A stretch of 64,000 bases of DNA from Novosphingobium sp. PhB165 (GTDB lineage Bacteria; Pseudomonadota; Alphaproteobacteria; Sphingomonadales; Sphingomonadaceae), in contig NZ_SLVB01000002.1 in assembly GCF_004341845.1 (NCBI RefSeq), positions 558,001 through 622,000 of the forward strand, given 5' to 3'. Shown here in pieces: positions 27,863-35,972 of the stretch. Under the pieces are notes generated by a model. It made no database searches. It saw only the letters and a list, made by a program, of their open reading frames with translations, and was not told the origin of the DNA. Position numbers and translations under genes: made by a program. Each line of letters opens with the position of its first letter. Position 1 is the stretch's first letter.

Positions 27863-28567
27863 ATGCCGCAGAAGACCGCGCTGATCATCCGCCACGTCCC
27901 TTACGAGGGCGTGGCGGGCTTCCGCCAGCCCATCGAGGATCACGGCTATCAGGTCGATCGCATCGATGTAACCGATCCCGCTTTCTCCTCGCTCGACTTG
28001 CGCGAGCCTGACCTGCTCATCATGATGGGCGGGCCAATGGGGATCTACGAGCAGGATCGCTATCCCTGGATCGCCTGCCAGATGCGCCGGCTGACCCTGC
28101 GCCTCGAAGCAGACCGGCCGACACTGGGCGTCTGCTTCGGCGCGCAGATGATGGCCGCCGCACTTGGCGCCAATGTCTACGCGGGGCCCGCGAAGGAAGT
28201 GGGTTTCCACGCGGTGACGGTCCACGATCATGCTCTCGACAGCCCGCTGCGGCACATTTCCGGCGTGCCCGTGCTGCACTGGCATGGCGACACGTTCACC
28301 CTGCCCGAGAATGTCGAACTGCTCGCATCGAGCCATGTCTACAAGCATCAGGCATTCCGGCGCGGCAGCAATATACTTGGGCTCCAATTCCATGCCGAAA
28401 TGGGCATGGACCCGCGTTTCGACGCATGGATCGAGCAATGGCCCGGCGCGGTGATCGAAGCAGGCGGCGATGAAGCGTCGCTGCGCGGCGCGCACGAGGC
28501 GCTCGGCCCCGGCGCCGTGGCGGCGGGAAGAGCGATGATCGGCGAGTGGCTGGCCGGACTGCGCTAG
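27863..28567 (+). CDS. Class I glutamine amidotransferase domain protein
   Basis: 234 residues. The nucleophile elbow is TLGVCFGAQMMAAALG with a central Cys, and the triad is completed by His and Glu in GLQFHAEM. It resembles stand-alone GMP-synthase-like amidotransferases that are often annotated near metabolic operons, without a synthetase partner. It follows the YezD gene by 16 bases and is probably the last gene of the sulfate operon. The acceptor substrate is unknown. Confidence 0.85.
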   Translation: MPQKTALIIRHVPYEGVAGFRQPIEDHGYQVDRIDVTDPAFSSLDLREPDLLIMMGGPMGIYEQDRYPWIACQMRRLTLRLEADRPTLGVCFGAQMMAAALGANVYAGPAKEVGFHAVTVHDHALDSPLRHISGVPVLHWHGDTFTLPENVELLASSHVYKHQAFRRGSNILGLQFHAEMGMDPRFDAWIEQWPGAVIEAGGDEASLRGAHEALGPGAVAAGRAMIGEWLAGLR

Positions 28568-28603
28568 AGCGCACAAGCCCGGTGCAAGCGAAATATTCGC
28601 CGG

Positions 28604-29500
28604 TTATTGAAGCAGATACCCGACCGGCGCGATTGCGGGCGGCAGATCCCTTTCACCCAAAGCCGATAGCATCTCCCGCTCCACCGTCCGCGCCATGGCA
28701 TCGAGGGGCAAGTCGTTCGGCTCACGGCCAAACGGATCCTCAAGCTGGTCGCCCAGCGCGTCGAGGCCGAAGAACGTATAGCTGACCAGCAAGACCGGCA
28801 GCAGGGTCCACCAACCCAGCGTTCCCGCAAGCGCGAACGGCAGCACCAGGCAAAAGATGTAAGCCGTCCGATGCAGCAGCAGCGAGTAGCTGAACGGCAC
28901 TGGTGTCAGCGCGATCCGCTCACACCCCGCCTGCACTTGCGCGAGCAGGTGGAGTTGTTCCTCGATCAGGGAGTGATGGATCGCGCCGATCCGCCCGTCC
29001 CGCATCAGGATCAGGCACCGCGTGCCGATTTCAGCGAGCAACCTGTCGGTAGGATTGACGGCTGCGGCCCACGGCCCCTCACCGCAATGTGCGGTGATTG
29101 CCGCAACCTCGTCGCCGCCGCGCAGGCGCGCCACGAGCCCTGCTGAAAAACCGCACATCGCGCGCAGGATAAAGGCACGCTCGCTCTCCTCCAGCGTCGC
29201 GATCCGCCGGGCCAGCGAGCGGCAGGCGATGACCAGCGATCCCCACAGCTTTCTCCCTTCCCACCAACGGTCGTAGCAGGCGTTGTTGCGAAAGCTCATG
29301 AAGAGCGAGAGGGCGATGCCGATCAGCGCGAAGGGCATGGAACTGATCTGCCCGAACAGACCGGGGTGGAACCGCGCCCCTGCCAGCGCGAGCAGAGTCA
29401 CGGCCGCAATCGACGTCAGCCGTCCGGCGATCGAGGGCAGGATCGAGCCGCGCACCGCGAAGGCAACTTCCCACAGGCCGGGCTTGGGGCGAACGATCAT
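28604..29500 (-). CDS. Bestrophin family membrane protein
   Basis: 298 residues of the bestrophin-like (UPF0187) family. Four membrane helices are visible (SIAAVTLLALAGARF, PFALIGIALSLFMSFRN, and later YIFCLVLPFALAG and LLPVLLVSYTFFGLDAL). The family motif FRNNACYDRWWEGRKLWG and the acidic EDPFGREPNDLPLDAM end segment are present. Bacterial homologues such as KpBest form pentameric cation channels. The start overlaps the stop of the cyclotransferase gene as ATGA. Confidence 0.9.
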   Translation of the reverse strand: MIVRPKPGLWEVAFAVRGSILPSIAGRLTSIAAVTLLALAGARFHPGLFGQISSMPFALIGIALSLFMSFRNNACYDRWWEGRKLWGSLVIACRSLARRIATLEESERAFILRAMCGFSAGLVARLRGGDEVAAITAHCGEGPWAAAVNPTDRLLAEIGTRCLILMRDGRIGAIHHSLIEEQLHLLAQVQAGCERIALTPVPFSYSLLLHRTAYIFCLVLPFALAGTLGWWTLLPVLLVSYTFFGLDALGDQLEDPFGREPNDLPLDAMARTVEREMLSALGERDLPPAIAPVGYLLQ

Positions 29501-29835
29501 TCGGCGGGATCGCCGTAGACGAACGCCGTACTTCCCGAACGGAGCAGGACCTCTCGCCGCACGTAGTCGACCTCATAGGCATCGGCACGGGCCAGATCCT
29601 CCGGCGTCAGCCGGAACACCATGCCTTCGACGGCATCGTCCGCATCCTCGCTGCGTTCCACCATCGGATGCCAGCGCGTGCCGCTCTTGGCGATCACTGC
29701 GGGATCGGTGATCTCGATCATACGCTGGCGCCAGCCCAGCATGGCGTCGGCCTTCCCCTGAAGCTGTCGCCCGAACAAGGCGCGCTGGACCACGGGATCG
29801 CGCAAGGTGCCGTAGGAAAAGAGCTGGACTGTCAC
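29497..29835 (-). CDS. Gamma-glutamylcyclotransferase family protein (AIG2-like)
   Basis: 112 residues with the substrate-loop motif FSYGTLRDPVVQ near the N-terminus and a likely catalytic Glu in ADAYEVDYVRRE. The family includes gamma-glutamylcyclotransferases and gamma-glutamylamine cyclotransferases. The start is GTG at 29835, overlapping the stop of the aldehyde dehydrogenase as GTGA. Tight coupling to an aldehyde dehydrogenase would suit a gamma-glutamyl amine or aldehyde pathway; this is inference. Confidence 0.87.
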   Translation of the reverse strand: MTVQLFSYGTLRDPVVQRALFGRQLQGKADAMLGWRQRMIEITDPAVIAKSGTRWHPMVERSEDADDAVEGMVFRLTPEDLARADAYEVDYVRREVLLRSGSTAFVYGDPAE

Positions 29836-31235
29836 GAAAGCGCCGCGTTGACGATGCGGGGCTGCGTGAAGTCCTCCATGCCCTCGATCCCTTGCTGACG
29901 GCCGATGCCGGACTGCTTGGCGCCGCCGAAGGGGACGTCGAACGGCAGATCGAGATGGCGATTGACCCAGACCGTGCCGCTCTCGATGCGCGAGGCGACC
30001 GCAATGCCGCGCTCCGCGTCGGAGGTCCAGACCGTGGCGCCAAGGCCGTAATCGGTGCCGTTAACGCGAGCAATCACCTCGTCGAGATCGTCGTAGGCCA
30101 GCACCGGCAGGACTGGTCCGAACTGCTCCTCCCGCACCAGTCGGGCATCGTCGGGCAAGTCGCGGACGATGGTTGGCGCGATGAAGTAGCCCTCCCCGGC
30201 AACCGGCTCACCGCCGGCAACCAGCGTACCCTGACCGCGCGCTTCCTCGATGAAGCCCAGCACCTTTTCGTACTGCGCGCGGTTCTGGATCGGGCCGATA
30301 GTGGTCCCCTGCTCCAGCCCGTCGCCGACCACGGCCTCCCCCGCCAGTTTGGCAAGGGCGTCGCAGAGCGCGTCGAGCTTGTCACGCGGGGCGTAGACGC
30401 GTTTGATCGCCAGGCAGATCTGGCCGGAATTCGTGGTGGCGCCCGCGAAGATGCGCGGCGCGACCTGCGCGATGTCGGCATCGTCAAGCACCAGCGCCGC
30501 ATCGTTGCCGCCCAGTTCCAGCGTGAAGCGCTTGAGCGTATCGGCCGCGCTGGCGAGCACTTTCTTGCCGGTCGGCGTCGAGCCCGTGAAGCTCACATGC
30601 GCCACGTCGGGATGCCCGCTCAACAGGGCGCCGACGTCGTTCTGGTCGACCAGCGTCTGGAACACGCCGGCCGGAAGGATTGAAGCCGCGATCTCGCCCA
30701 GCAGCAGCGTGGTCAGCGGCGTCGTCGGCGCGGGCTTGCCGATCACCGTGTTGCCGGTGATGAGCGCCGGGGCCATCTTGAGTACCAACAGCAACAGCGG
30801 ATAGTTCCACGGCGTGATCGCCGCGACCACGCCCAGCGGATAGCGTTGCTCGATGATCCGCTCGCCCTCGGATTCGCGCAAGGTTCGCGGTGTAAGTTCC
30901 TGTTCTGCATAATATGCGATCGCCGCGACACTGGCCCCGACTTCCCCGCGCGCCTGCTCGATCGGCTTGCCCTGCTCCTGCGTCAGCAGGCGGGCAAAAT
31001 CCTCCGCCCGCTGCTCCATCGCAGTTGCCAGAGTTTCGAGATAGGCCCGCCGTTTCGCATAGCCGAGCGCCGCCCATGCCGGGAAAGCGCGCCGGGCCGC
31101 GGCGATTGCGGTTTCGGCCTGCGCCTCATCGGCGCGGGGCGCCAGCGCGAGGGGCTTGCCGGTCGCCGGATTGACGACTTCGAGCGTCTGGGTGCCGGCC
31201 ACCAGCTGGCCGTCGATGAGCAGTGCATATTCCAT
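29832..31235 (-). CDS. NAD(P)-dependent aldehyde dehydrogenase
   Basis: 467 residues, normal family length. Catalytic Cys274 is in NSGQICLAIKRV, the general base is Glu240 (FTLELGGND), and Asn144 (TPWNYPL) and Lys167 (GKPAP) are also present. It oxidises an aldehyde to the acid. Candidates are succinate-semialdehyde-type or aromatic aldehydes such as vanillin, because a vanillate-demethylase-like gene lies just beyond. Nothing in the sequence decides. It heads a three-gene leftward operon. Confidence 0.92.
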   Translation of the reverse strand: MEYALLIDGQLVAGTQTLEVVNPATGKPLALAPRADEAQAETAIAAARRAFPAWAALGYAKRRAYLETLATAMEQRAEDFARLLTQEQGKPIEQARGEVGASVAAIAYYAEQELTPRTLRESEGERIIEQRYPLGVVAAITPWNYPLLLLVLKMAPALITGNTVIGKPAPTTPLTTLLLGEIAASILPAGVFQTLVDQNDVGALLSGHPDVAHVSFTGSTPTGKKVLASAADTLKRFTLELGGNDAALVLDDADIAQVAPRIFAGATTNSGQICLAIKRVYAPRDKLDALCDALAKLAGEAVVGDGLEQGTTIGPIQNRAQYEKVLGFIEEARGQGTLVAGGEPVAGEGYFIAPTIVRDLPDDARLVREEQFGPVLPVLAYDDLDEVIARVNGTDYGLGATVWTSDAERGIAVASRIESGTVWVNRHLDLPFDVPFGGAKQSGIGRQQGIEGMEDFTQPRIVNAALS

Positions 31236-31308
31236 GGAGACTACCTCGGGACGTCGTCGGGGGGAGTGCCCAGATGGGCCAAGATCCGGCTCGCGGCAAG
31301 AGGGAGCG

Positions 31309-31485
31309 CTACTTGCTGCGGGCCGCCTTCACAAGCGCATAGCTGCTCACGCCGCAGAGCCCCAGCGCCAGCACGAACCCCGCCGCCGCGCCTATTTTTG
31401 CGCCTGTCGCCCCCGCCAGAAATCCCCCGAGTGCAAGGCCCAGCAGCGGCAAAACAATGAGCGCAAGGCATCCGATGGCGATCAC
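31309..31485 (-). CDS. Small two-helix membrane protein
   Basis: 58 residues, almost entirely two hydrophobic helices (VIAIGCLALIVLPLLGLALG and AAAGFVLALGLCGVSSYAL) joined by a glycine-rich turn, with a basic end KAARSK. The start is taken as GTG at 31485 because AAAGGAAG lies nine to sixteen bases upstream; the frame stays open to 31554. It resembles the YMGG/TMEM-like small hydrophobic proteins, but I do not recognise a family. Confidence 0.6.
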   Translation of the reverse strand: MIAIGCLALIVLPLLGLALGGFLAGATGAKIGAAAGFVLALGLCGVSSYALVKAARSK

Positions 31486-31598
31486 GTTCGTGCTTCCTTT
31501 CGCGGCGATCCGGCGCCTCTGCGCAAGAGCGACTGAACCATACCTTGCAGGCACCTAACGGGACATAGCCGTTCGTGAGCGATCCCGCTTGGCCGGAC

Positions 31599-31626
31599 TT
31601 GACATTGGATCCATTAATACGATTAT
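31599..31626 (+). promoter_or_regulatory. Promoter of the vanillate-demethylase-like gene
   Basis: TTGACA at 31599-31604 is a perfect -35 box, followed after 16 bases by GATTAT at 31621-31626 as -10. Two VanR-type operators overlap its elements, one touching the -35 box and one at the -10 and start point. Transcription would begin near 31633, so the coding start must be the ATG at 31656 and not the GTG at 31575 upstream of the promoter. Confidence 0.7.
31604..31615. promoter_or_regulatory. VanR-type operator, copy 1
   Basis: ATTGGATCCATT differs by one base from the palindrome ATTGGATCCAAT, which is the VanR operator known from Caulobacter. It overlaps the last base of the -35 box. Confidence 0.75.
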
Positions 31627-31636
31627 TGGATCCAAT
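31625..31636. promoter_or_regulatory. VanR-type operator, copy 2
   Basis: ATTGGATCCAAT, an exact palindrome identical to the known VanR operator. It starts inside the -10 box and covers the likely transcription start. The centres of the two copies are 21 bases apart, two helical turns, which suits side-by-side binding by dimers. Confidence 0.85.
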
Positions 31637-31655
31637 AAAGCAGAATCAGGAATGG

Positions 31656-32720
31656 ATGATGGACGGTAAAGCGACCTCGGAAATCAAGCCCACTTGGCCG
31701 GTGAATACCTGGTACGTGGCCTGTACGCCCGAAGAGATCGCGGACCGACCACTCGGCAGAACCATCTGCGGAGAGCGGATGGTGATCTTCCGGGGGCCGG
31801 ACGGCCGCGCCGCCGCACTGGAGGATTTCTGCCCTCATCGCGGCGCGCCGCTCTCGCTTGGATTCGTGCGCGAAGGGCAGCTTGTTTGCGGCTATCACGG
31901 CCTCACTGTGGATTGTCGCGGCAAGGTAGCCGGGATGCCCGGCCAGAAAGTCGGCGGCTTTCCCGCCGCCCGTCGTTTCGCGGTGATCGAGCGCTATGGC
32001 TTCATCTGGGTCTGGCCCGGCGATGCCGAGGCGGCCGACCCCGCCAAGTTGCACCACCTCGCCTGGGCCGAGAGCGACGAATGGGCCTATGGCGGCGGCT
32101 ATTTCCACATCGCCTGCGATTACCGCCTGATGATCGACAACCTCATGGACCTGACGCACGAGACTTATGTCCATGCCAGCAGCATCGGCCAGAAAGAGAT
32201 CGACGAAGCCCCCGTGCGCACCCGCGCGGATGAGACCGAAGTTGTCACCAGCCGCTTCATGGAGGGCGTGAAGGCCCCGCCGTTCTGGCGCATGGCCTTG
32301 CGCGGTGCCGGATTGCCCGAGGATGCAACGGTTGACCGCTGGCAGCTTTGCCGCTTCAGCCTGCCGAGCCACGTGATGATCGAGGTCGGCGTCGCACTGG
32401 AAGGCCATGGCGGTTATGACGCGCCCGATGCGGCGAAGGCATCGAGCATCGTCGTCGATTTCATCACGCCCGAAACCGAAACCAGCCACCATTACTTCTG
32501 GGGCATGGCGCGCCGCTTCGGCGTTGACGACCCGGCGCTCACCGACACGATCCGCGAGGGGCAGCACAAGATCTTCAGCGAGGATCTGGAAATGCTGGAA
32601 ATGCAGCAGGCAAACCTGCTGCGCTGGCCCGAACGACGGTTGCTCAAGCTCAATATCGACGCGGGCGGGGTGCGTTCTCGCATGATGATCGACCGCGCCA
32701 TCGCCGCCGGGACGGCTTGA
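31656..32720 (+). CDS. vanA: Vanillate O-demethylase-like Rieske oxygenase
   Basis: 354 residues from ATG 31656. The Rieske 2Fe-2S ligands are C59, H61, C78 and H81 (FCPHRG and VCGYHG). The mononuclear iron site is in NLMDLTHETYVHASSIG (Asp, His, His). The WYVACTPEEIADRPLGRTICG start is typical of VanA-type demethylases. It would convert vanillate or a related methoxyaromatic to a phenol plus formaldehyde using electrons from a VanB reductase. No vanB is present in the window, so the reductase must be elsewhere. VanR-type operators in the promoter and a VanR-like gene downstream support the assignment. Confidence 0.85.
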   Translation: MMDGKATSEIKPTWPVNTWYVACTPEEIADRPLGRTICGERMVIFRGPDGRAAALEDFCPHRGAPLSLGFVREGQLVCGYHGLTVDCRGKVAGMPGQKVGGFPAARRFAVIERYGFIWVWPGDAEAADPAKLHHLAWAESDEWAYGGGYFHIACDYRLMIDNLMDLTHETYVHASSIGQKEIDEAPVRTRADETEVVTSRFMEGVKAPPFWRMALRGAGLPEDATVDRWQLCRFSLPSHVMIEVGVALEGHGGYDAPDAAKASSIVVDFITPETETSHHYFWGMARRFGVDDPALTDTIREGQHKIFSEDLEMLEMQQANLLRWPERRLLKLNIDAGGVRSRMMIDRAIAAGTA

Positions 32721-32755
32721 TTTGACAGCGGCGAAAACCCCGCCAAAGACGAGGG

Positions 32756-33484
32756 ATGGACGAGAGAGACGATCTTGATGAGATGAACGCGAGCGGCCGG
32801 CTCAAGCCCGGCCGCTACGTGATTATCTCGCTCCGGCGCATGATCGCCAATGGCACCTTCAAGCCAGGCGAACGCATCGGCGAAGTCGCCACGGCGGAAG
32901 CGCTGGGCGTCTCGCGCATGCCGGTGCGCACCGCCTTGCGGGCGCTGGAAGCCGAAGGGCTGGTCGAGAAGCTGGGTGCGCGGGGCTACACCGCGCGCGT
33001 AATGACCGCTGCCGATATCCACGGCGCGATCGAAGTGCGCGGCGTGTTGGAAGGACTGGCCGCCCGCCGGGTTGCCGCGCGGGGGCTCTCCGCGCATGAG
33101 GAAGCGCAGTTCTCCGCCTGCCTTGCCGAAGGTGAGGCGATCTTCGCCAAGGGGTACCTTGCCGCCGGTGACCTCGATCTTTTCCACGACTACAACCAGA
33201 ACTTCCACGCGCTGCTTGTCGAGGCCAGCGGCAATCCGTCCATCGCGCAGGCCCTTGCCCGCAACGATCATCTGCCCTTCGCATCAGCCTCGGCACTGGC
33301 GCTGGAGAGCGATCCGGCCAGCGAATACATGCATTTGCTATCGGCTCATCACAATCACTGTGAAGTGATGGATGCGATCTTGCGCATGGACCCCGACCGC
33401 GCCGAACGGAACATGCGCGAACACGCCCGCGCTGCCGTAGGGAGCGAAAGGCTGTTTCGCCGCTTCATGCCCGAGACTGCCTGA
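32756..33484 (+). CDS. vanR: GntR/FCD family regulator, VanR-like
   Basis: 242 residues. The winged helix (about 20-85) includes LRRMIANGTFKPGERIGEV and EALGVSRMPVRTALRALEAEGLV. The FCD ligand domain follows, with metal-binding histidines expected in LFHDYNQNFHALL and HHNHCEVMDAI. It starts 35 bases after the demethylase gene. The operators upstream of that gene match VanR sites, so it probably represses the operon until vanillate or a similar aromatic acid is present. Confidence 0.87.
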   Translation: MDERDDLDEMNASGRLKPGRYVIISLRRMIANGTFKPGERIGEVATAEALGVSRMPVRTALRALEAEGLVEKLGARGYTARVMTAADIHGAIEVRGVLEGLAARRVAARGLSAHEEAQFSACLAEGEAIFAKGYLAAGDLDLFHDYNQNFHALLVEASGNPSIAQALARNDHLPFASASALALESDPASEYMHLLSAHHNHCEVMDAILRMDPDRAERNMREHARAAVGSERLFRRFMPETA

Positions 33485-33525
33485 AAGATATGGCAACCGA
33501 CGGCGGAGCAAACGGGAGGACAGTC

Positions 33526-33954
33526 ATGAACCGGCCCGAAGATGTGCCGATGGCTTTCGAGGCGGCGTGGAACAGCCACGACATGGGTTCACTGGGCGCG
33601 CTGTTTCAGGAGGACGCCACGTTCGTGAACCGCTTCGGGCACTATGTTCGCGGCGTGGCGGAGATCGTCGAACTGCATCGCCCCATTCACGAGACGATCT
33701 ACAGCGATTCCACGTTGGAAAACCAGTTGATCGATGTCCTCCCGCTTGGCGAAGGGGCGACGGTCGTTCATTTCTGGAGCCGGCTGACGACCGGACCTGC
33801 GCATCCGGCGGGGGTGCATGCCGTGGACACTTTGATCCTTGCGGTGCTCACCAAGAGAGACGAAACTTGGTTAATCAAAGCCTTGGAGAATGTTACTCTG
33901 ACGAATCCGAGGACCGGCGAACCCGTTCTGCGGCATGAAGTGGGAGCGCCCTAG
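33526..33954 (+). CDS. SnoaL-like / SgcJ-EcaC family protein
   Basis: 142 residues with the NTF2-like pattern: AFEAAWNSHDMGSLGALFQED then ATFVNRFGHYVRGVAEIVELH and later VDTLILAVLTKRDETWLIKALENVTL. These proteins act as small isomerases, hydrolases or binding proteins; the exact function varies. ATG 33526 has GGGAGG seven bases upstream. It is the third gene of the van-type operon and may act on a pathway intermediate. Confidence 0.8.
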   Translation: MNRPEDVPMAFEAAWNSHDMGSLGALFQEDATFVNRFGHYVRGVAEIVELHRPIHETIYSDSTLENQLIDVLPLGEGATVVHFWSRLTTGPAHPAGVHAVDTLILAVLTKRDETWLIKALENVTLTNPRTGEPVLRHEVGAP

Positions 33955-34030
33955 CCTCAGCCAATTCCATGCCGAATGCCGCGAAATGCGCCTCGCATGG
34001 AATTGACCGGAAGCTATCGAAATTGACCGC

Positions 34031-34123
34031 CGTCGCCCCCGCGAAGGCGGGGGTCCCGCTTCTTGCCCACCTCTCGCCCGGCTCAAAAGAAGCGGGATCC
34101 CCGCCTTCGCGGGGATGACGGGA
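34031..34123. repeat. REP-like pair 1 (inverted copies)
   Basis: A copy at 34031-34064 (GTCGCCCCCGCGAAGGCGGG then TCCCGCTTCTT) and an inverted copy at 34087-34123 (AAGAAGCGGGA then TCCCCGCCTTCGCGGGGA, ending GACGGG). Each is itself a hairpin. The pair lies between two convergent genes (SnoaL-like and PhzF-like) and may also terminate transcription. The rest of the gap 33955-34203 holds no gene. Confidence 0.85.
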
Positions 34124-34203
34124 TTTGGGTGGCAGGTGTTTATGTGGAGCGTGCGGTGCTGCGTCTCAGTCCGCCCTCCGCCGGGCCGCCGTGCGCCTCA
34201 AGC

Positions 34204-35091
34204 TCACAAAGCGATCTCCCCCTGCATGACCGCCACGCAGGCCCCCCGCAATGTCGCAACGATCCCATCCGACGTTCGGCGCGCATCGACATGCAACAGG
34301 CTGGGCCGCCCCATTTCGACGCCCTGATGGATTTCGAAGCCTGCCTCCTGCGCTTCCGGTTCGAGCGACAGCAGCAGGCAAGCCAGCGGCGTGTTGGCGC
34401 TGCCCGTGGCGGGATCTTCCCAGGTTCCGGAAAGCGGCGCGAACATCCGCGCGCGCAGCACCTGCCCTTCCCGGCTGTAGACGTGGATCGCGAAACGGCT
34501 GCCGAATTGCGGATGGGCCGCCAGCGCGGCGCGGAACGCGGCCAGATCCGGATCGCAGCGCGACAGCGCTTCCCTTGTCACTTCTGCGATGACGAAAGCA
34601 TTTCCGTTCGAAGCGGCAACGGGCAAATGGTGCGTTGTCACCACATCGGCCGGAGCCAATCGAAGTGCCTGCGCGATGACCTCGTGCGCGACGGTGTCTC
34701 CAATGGTTAGCGGCTGCGGCGTTTCGATGGCTGCAGCGACAACTACGCCATCGGCATCGCGCTCGATCTGGACGTGCACAATCCCGGCGGGAACCTCGAA
34801 TGTGGCCGCGTTCAGATCGGGACGCTGATTCGCAAGAACGAAGGCTGTGCCGACCAGCGGATGACCGGCGAATGCCATTTCCGCGCTTCGGTTGAAGATA
34901 CGAACGCGGGCGGTGTTGGCGGGGTCGGCCGGTGGCAGAACGAAGGTCGTTTCGCTGAGATTGAACTCGGCTGCTATCGCCTGCATCGTTGCAACATCAA
35001 TCGCTTGGCCGCCGAAGACGACGGCGAGAGGGTTTCCGCCAAAGCGGACTTTGGTGAACACGTCGGCGGTAAAGAATGGCAATTGGGGCAC
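34204..35091 (-). CDS. PhzF family phenazine biosynthesis-like protein
   Basis: About 295 residues starting near PQLPFFTADVFTKVRFGGNPLAVV. The catalytic Glu is in EFNLSETTFVLPP, and the family end segment DPATGSANTPLAC is present. PhzF folds as two diaminopimelate-epimerase-like halves. Most members outside phenazine clusters have unknown isomerase or hydrolase activities, and no phenazine genes are here. The start is uncertain: GTG 35091 fits the homology, while TTG 35127 extends it by 12 residues. Confidence 0.87.
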   Translation of the reverse strand: MPQLPFFTADVFTKVRFGGNPLAVVFGGQAIDVATMQAIAAEFNLSETTFVLPPADPANTARVRIFNRSAEMAFAGHPLVGTAFVLANQRPDLNAATFEVPAGIVHVQIERDADGVVVAAAIETPQPLTIGDTVAHEVIAQALRLAPADVVTTHHLPVAASNGNAFVIAEVTREALSRCDPDLAAFRAALAAHPQFGSRFAIHVYSREGQVLRARMFAPLSGTWEDPATGSANTPLACLLLSLEPEAQEAGFEIHQGVEMGRPSLLHVDARRTSDGIVATLRGACVAVMQGEIAL

Positions 35092-35473
35092 GGCATCGGT
35101 CCATTCGGTTCGGCAGAGCGCCCGCAATGCACCATGGGAAAGGACTTGTCTGCAATCTCCTGTTTCCGTTGCGGAAATCGGCTTGCAGGCACCCTCCTGA
35201 ATCGCGGTTTTCGCGCCGAAACCGCAGTTTACCGCAGCTTTCGAGCCCAGTTTTGCGACGAATCGATAAGGTTCCCGCGCCTTCTTCGATCCGTCGCACC
35301 CACGCCACGGCTTGGGGAAAGAGCATGGCCAAGCCGCGATAGGGCTGCTTCACGCCGGTCACCGACCGAATTCGGCGGTCCTGGCGGGTCGCCAGAGCGG
35401 GTCCAAAAAGAACAAGCGGGTGGCGTAGTTGAGCGGCAATCGGTTTTCTATTGTCAATTCATCTCCTGAAATC
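35092..35473. other. Divergent intergenic region with two hairpins
   Basis: No convincing gene is seen. Two perfect inverted repeats lie here: TTTCCG-TTG-CGGAAA at 35163-35177, and GCGGTTT at 35204-35210 with AAACCGC at 35219-35225. They may be operators of the divergent PhzF-like or CHAP genes, or transcript hairpins. Confidence 0.4.
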
Positions 35474-35962
35474 ATGTCCATGACCAAGCAGATGTCGGCA
35501 CGCCGCAATCCGGCGCGGGCTCTTGCTCAGGCGCTGTTTGCGCTGCTGCTGGTGTTCGGCTTCTCGGGTCAGGCCATGGCGGCGCCGCTTCAGTGCGTGC
35601 CTTATGCCCGCGATCATTCGGGGATCGATATCCACGGCAATGCCTGGACCTGGTGGGAAAAGGCCAAGGACCTCTATGAGCGGGGCAGCACGCCGAAGAT
35701 CGGCGCGGTGCTGGCGATGGCTCGGTCGGCCGCCATGCCGCTGGGCCATGTCGCGGTTGTCGAGAAGATCCTCGACGCGCGCCACATCCTGCTCGACCAT
35801 GCCAACTGGTCGTTCCGCGGCAAGATCGAGCGCGGGGCCTTGGCCGAGGACGTTTCGGCTGCCGGTGACTGGAGCCAAGTGCGCGTATGGTACGCCCAGG
35901 CAGGCGGCATGGGTTCACGTTCGAACCCGGTATCCGGCTTCATCTACCCCAGCAACGGCTGA
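35474..35962 (+). CDS. Secreted CHAP-domain amidase/peptidase
   Basis: 162 residues with a signal peptide (hydrophobic LAQALFALLLVFGFSGQAMA, cleavage near AMAAP). The mature part is a minimal CHAP domain with catalytic Cys in LQCVPYARDHSG and His in PLGHVAVVEKI. Such proteins cleave peptidoglycan peptides or act as periplasmic amidases. The start codon lacks a clear ribosome binding site; ATG 35480 is an alternative. It ends 10 bases before the end of the convergent rfbA. Confidence 0.82.
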   Translation: MSMTKQMSARRNPARALAQALFALLLVFGFSGQAMAAPLQCVPYARDHSGIDIHGNAWTWWEKAKDLYERGSTPKIGAVLAMARSAAMPLGHVAVVEKILDARHILLDHANWSFRGKIERGALAEDVSAAGDWSQVRVWYAQAGGMGSRSNPVSGFIYPSNG

Positions 35963-35972
35963 TCCAGCCTGC

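Noticed and set aside
31575..31655. Upstream GTG as start of the vanA-like gene
   Set aside because: It lies upstream of the TTGACA promoter and both VanR operators, so it would not be transcribed from that promoter; homology begins near 31656.
34031..34123. Possible CRISPR repeats
   Set aside because: Only two copies per site, in inverted orientation, without regular spacers; they are REP-like elements.
34204..35091. Phenazine biosynthesis from the PhzF-like gene
   Set aside because: No other phz genes are present, and PhzF-like proteins are widespread with unrelated functions.
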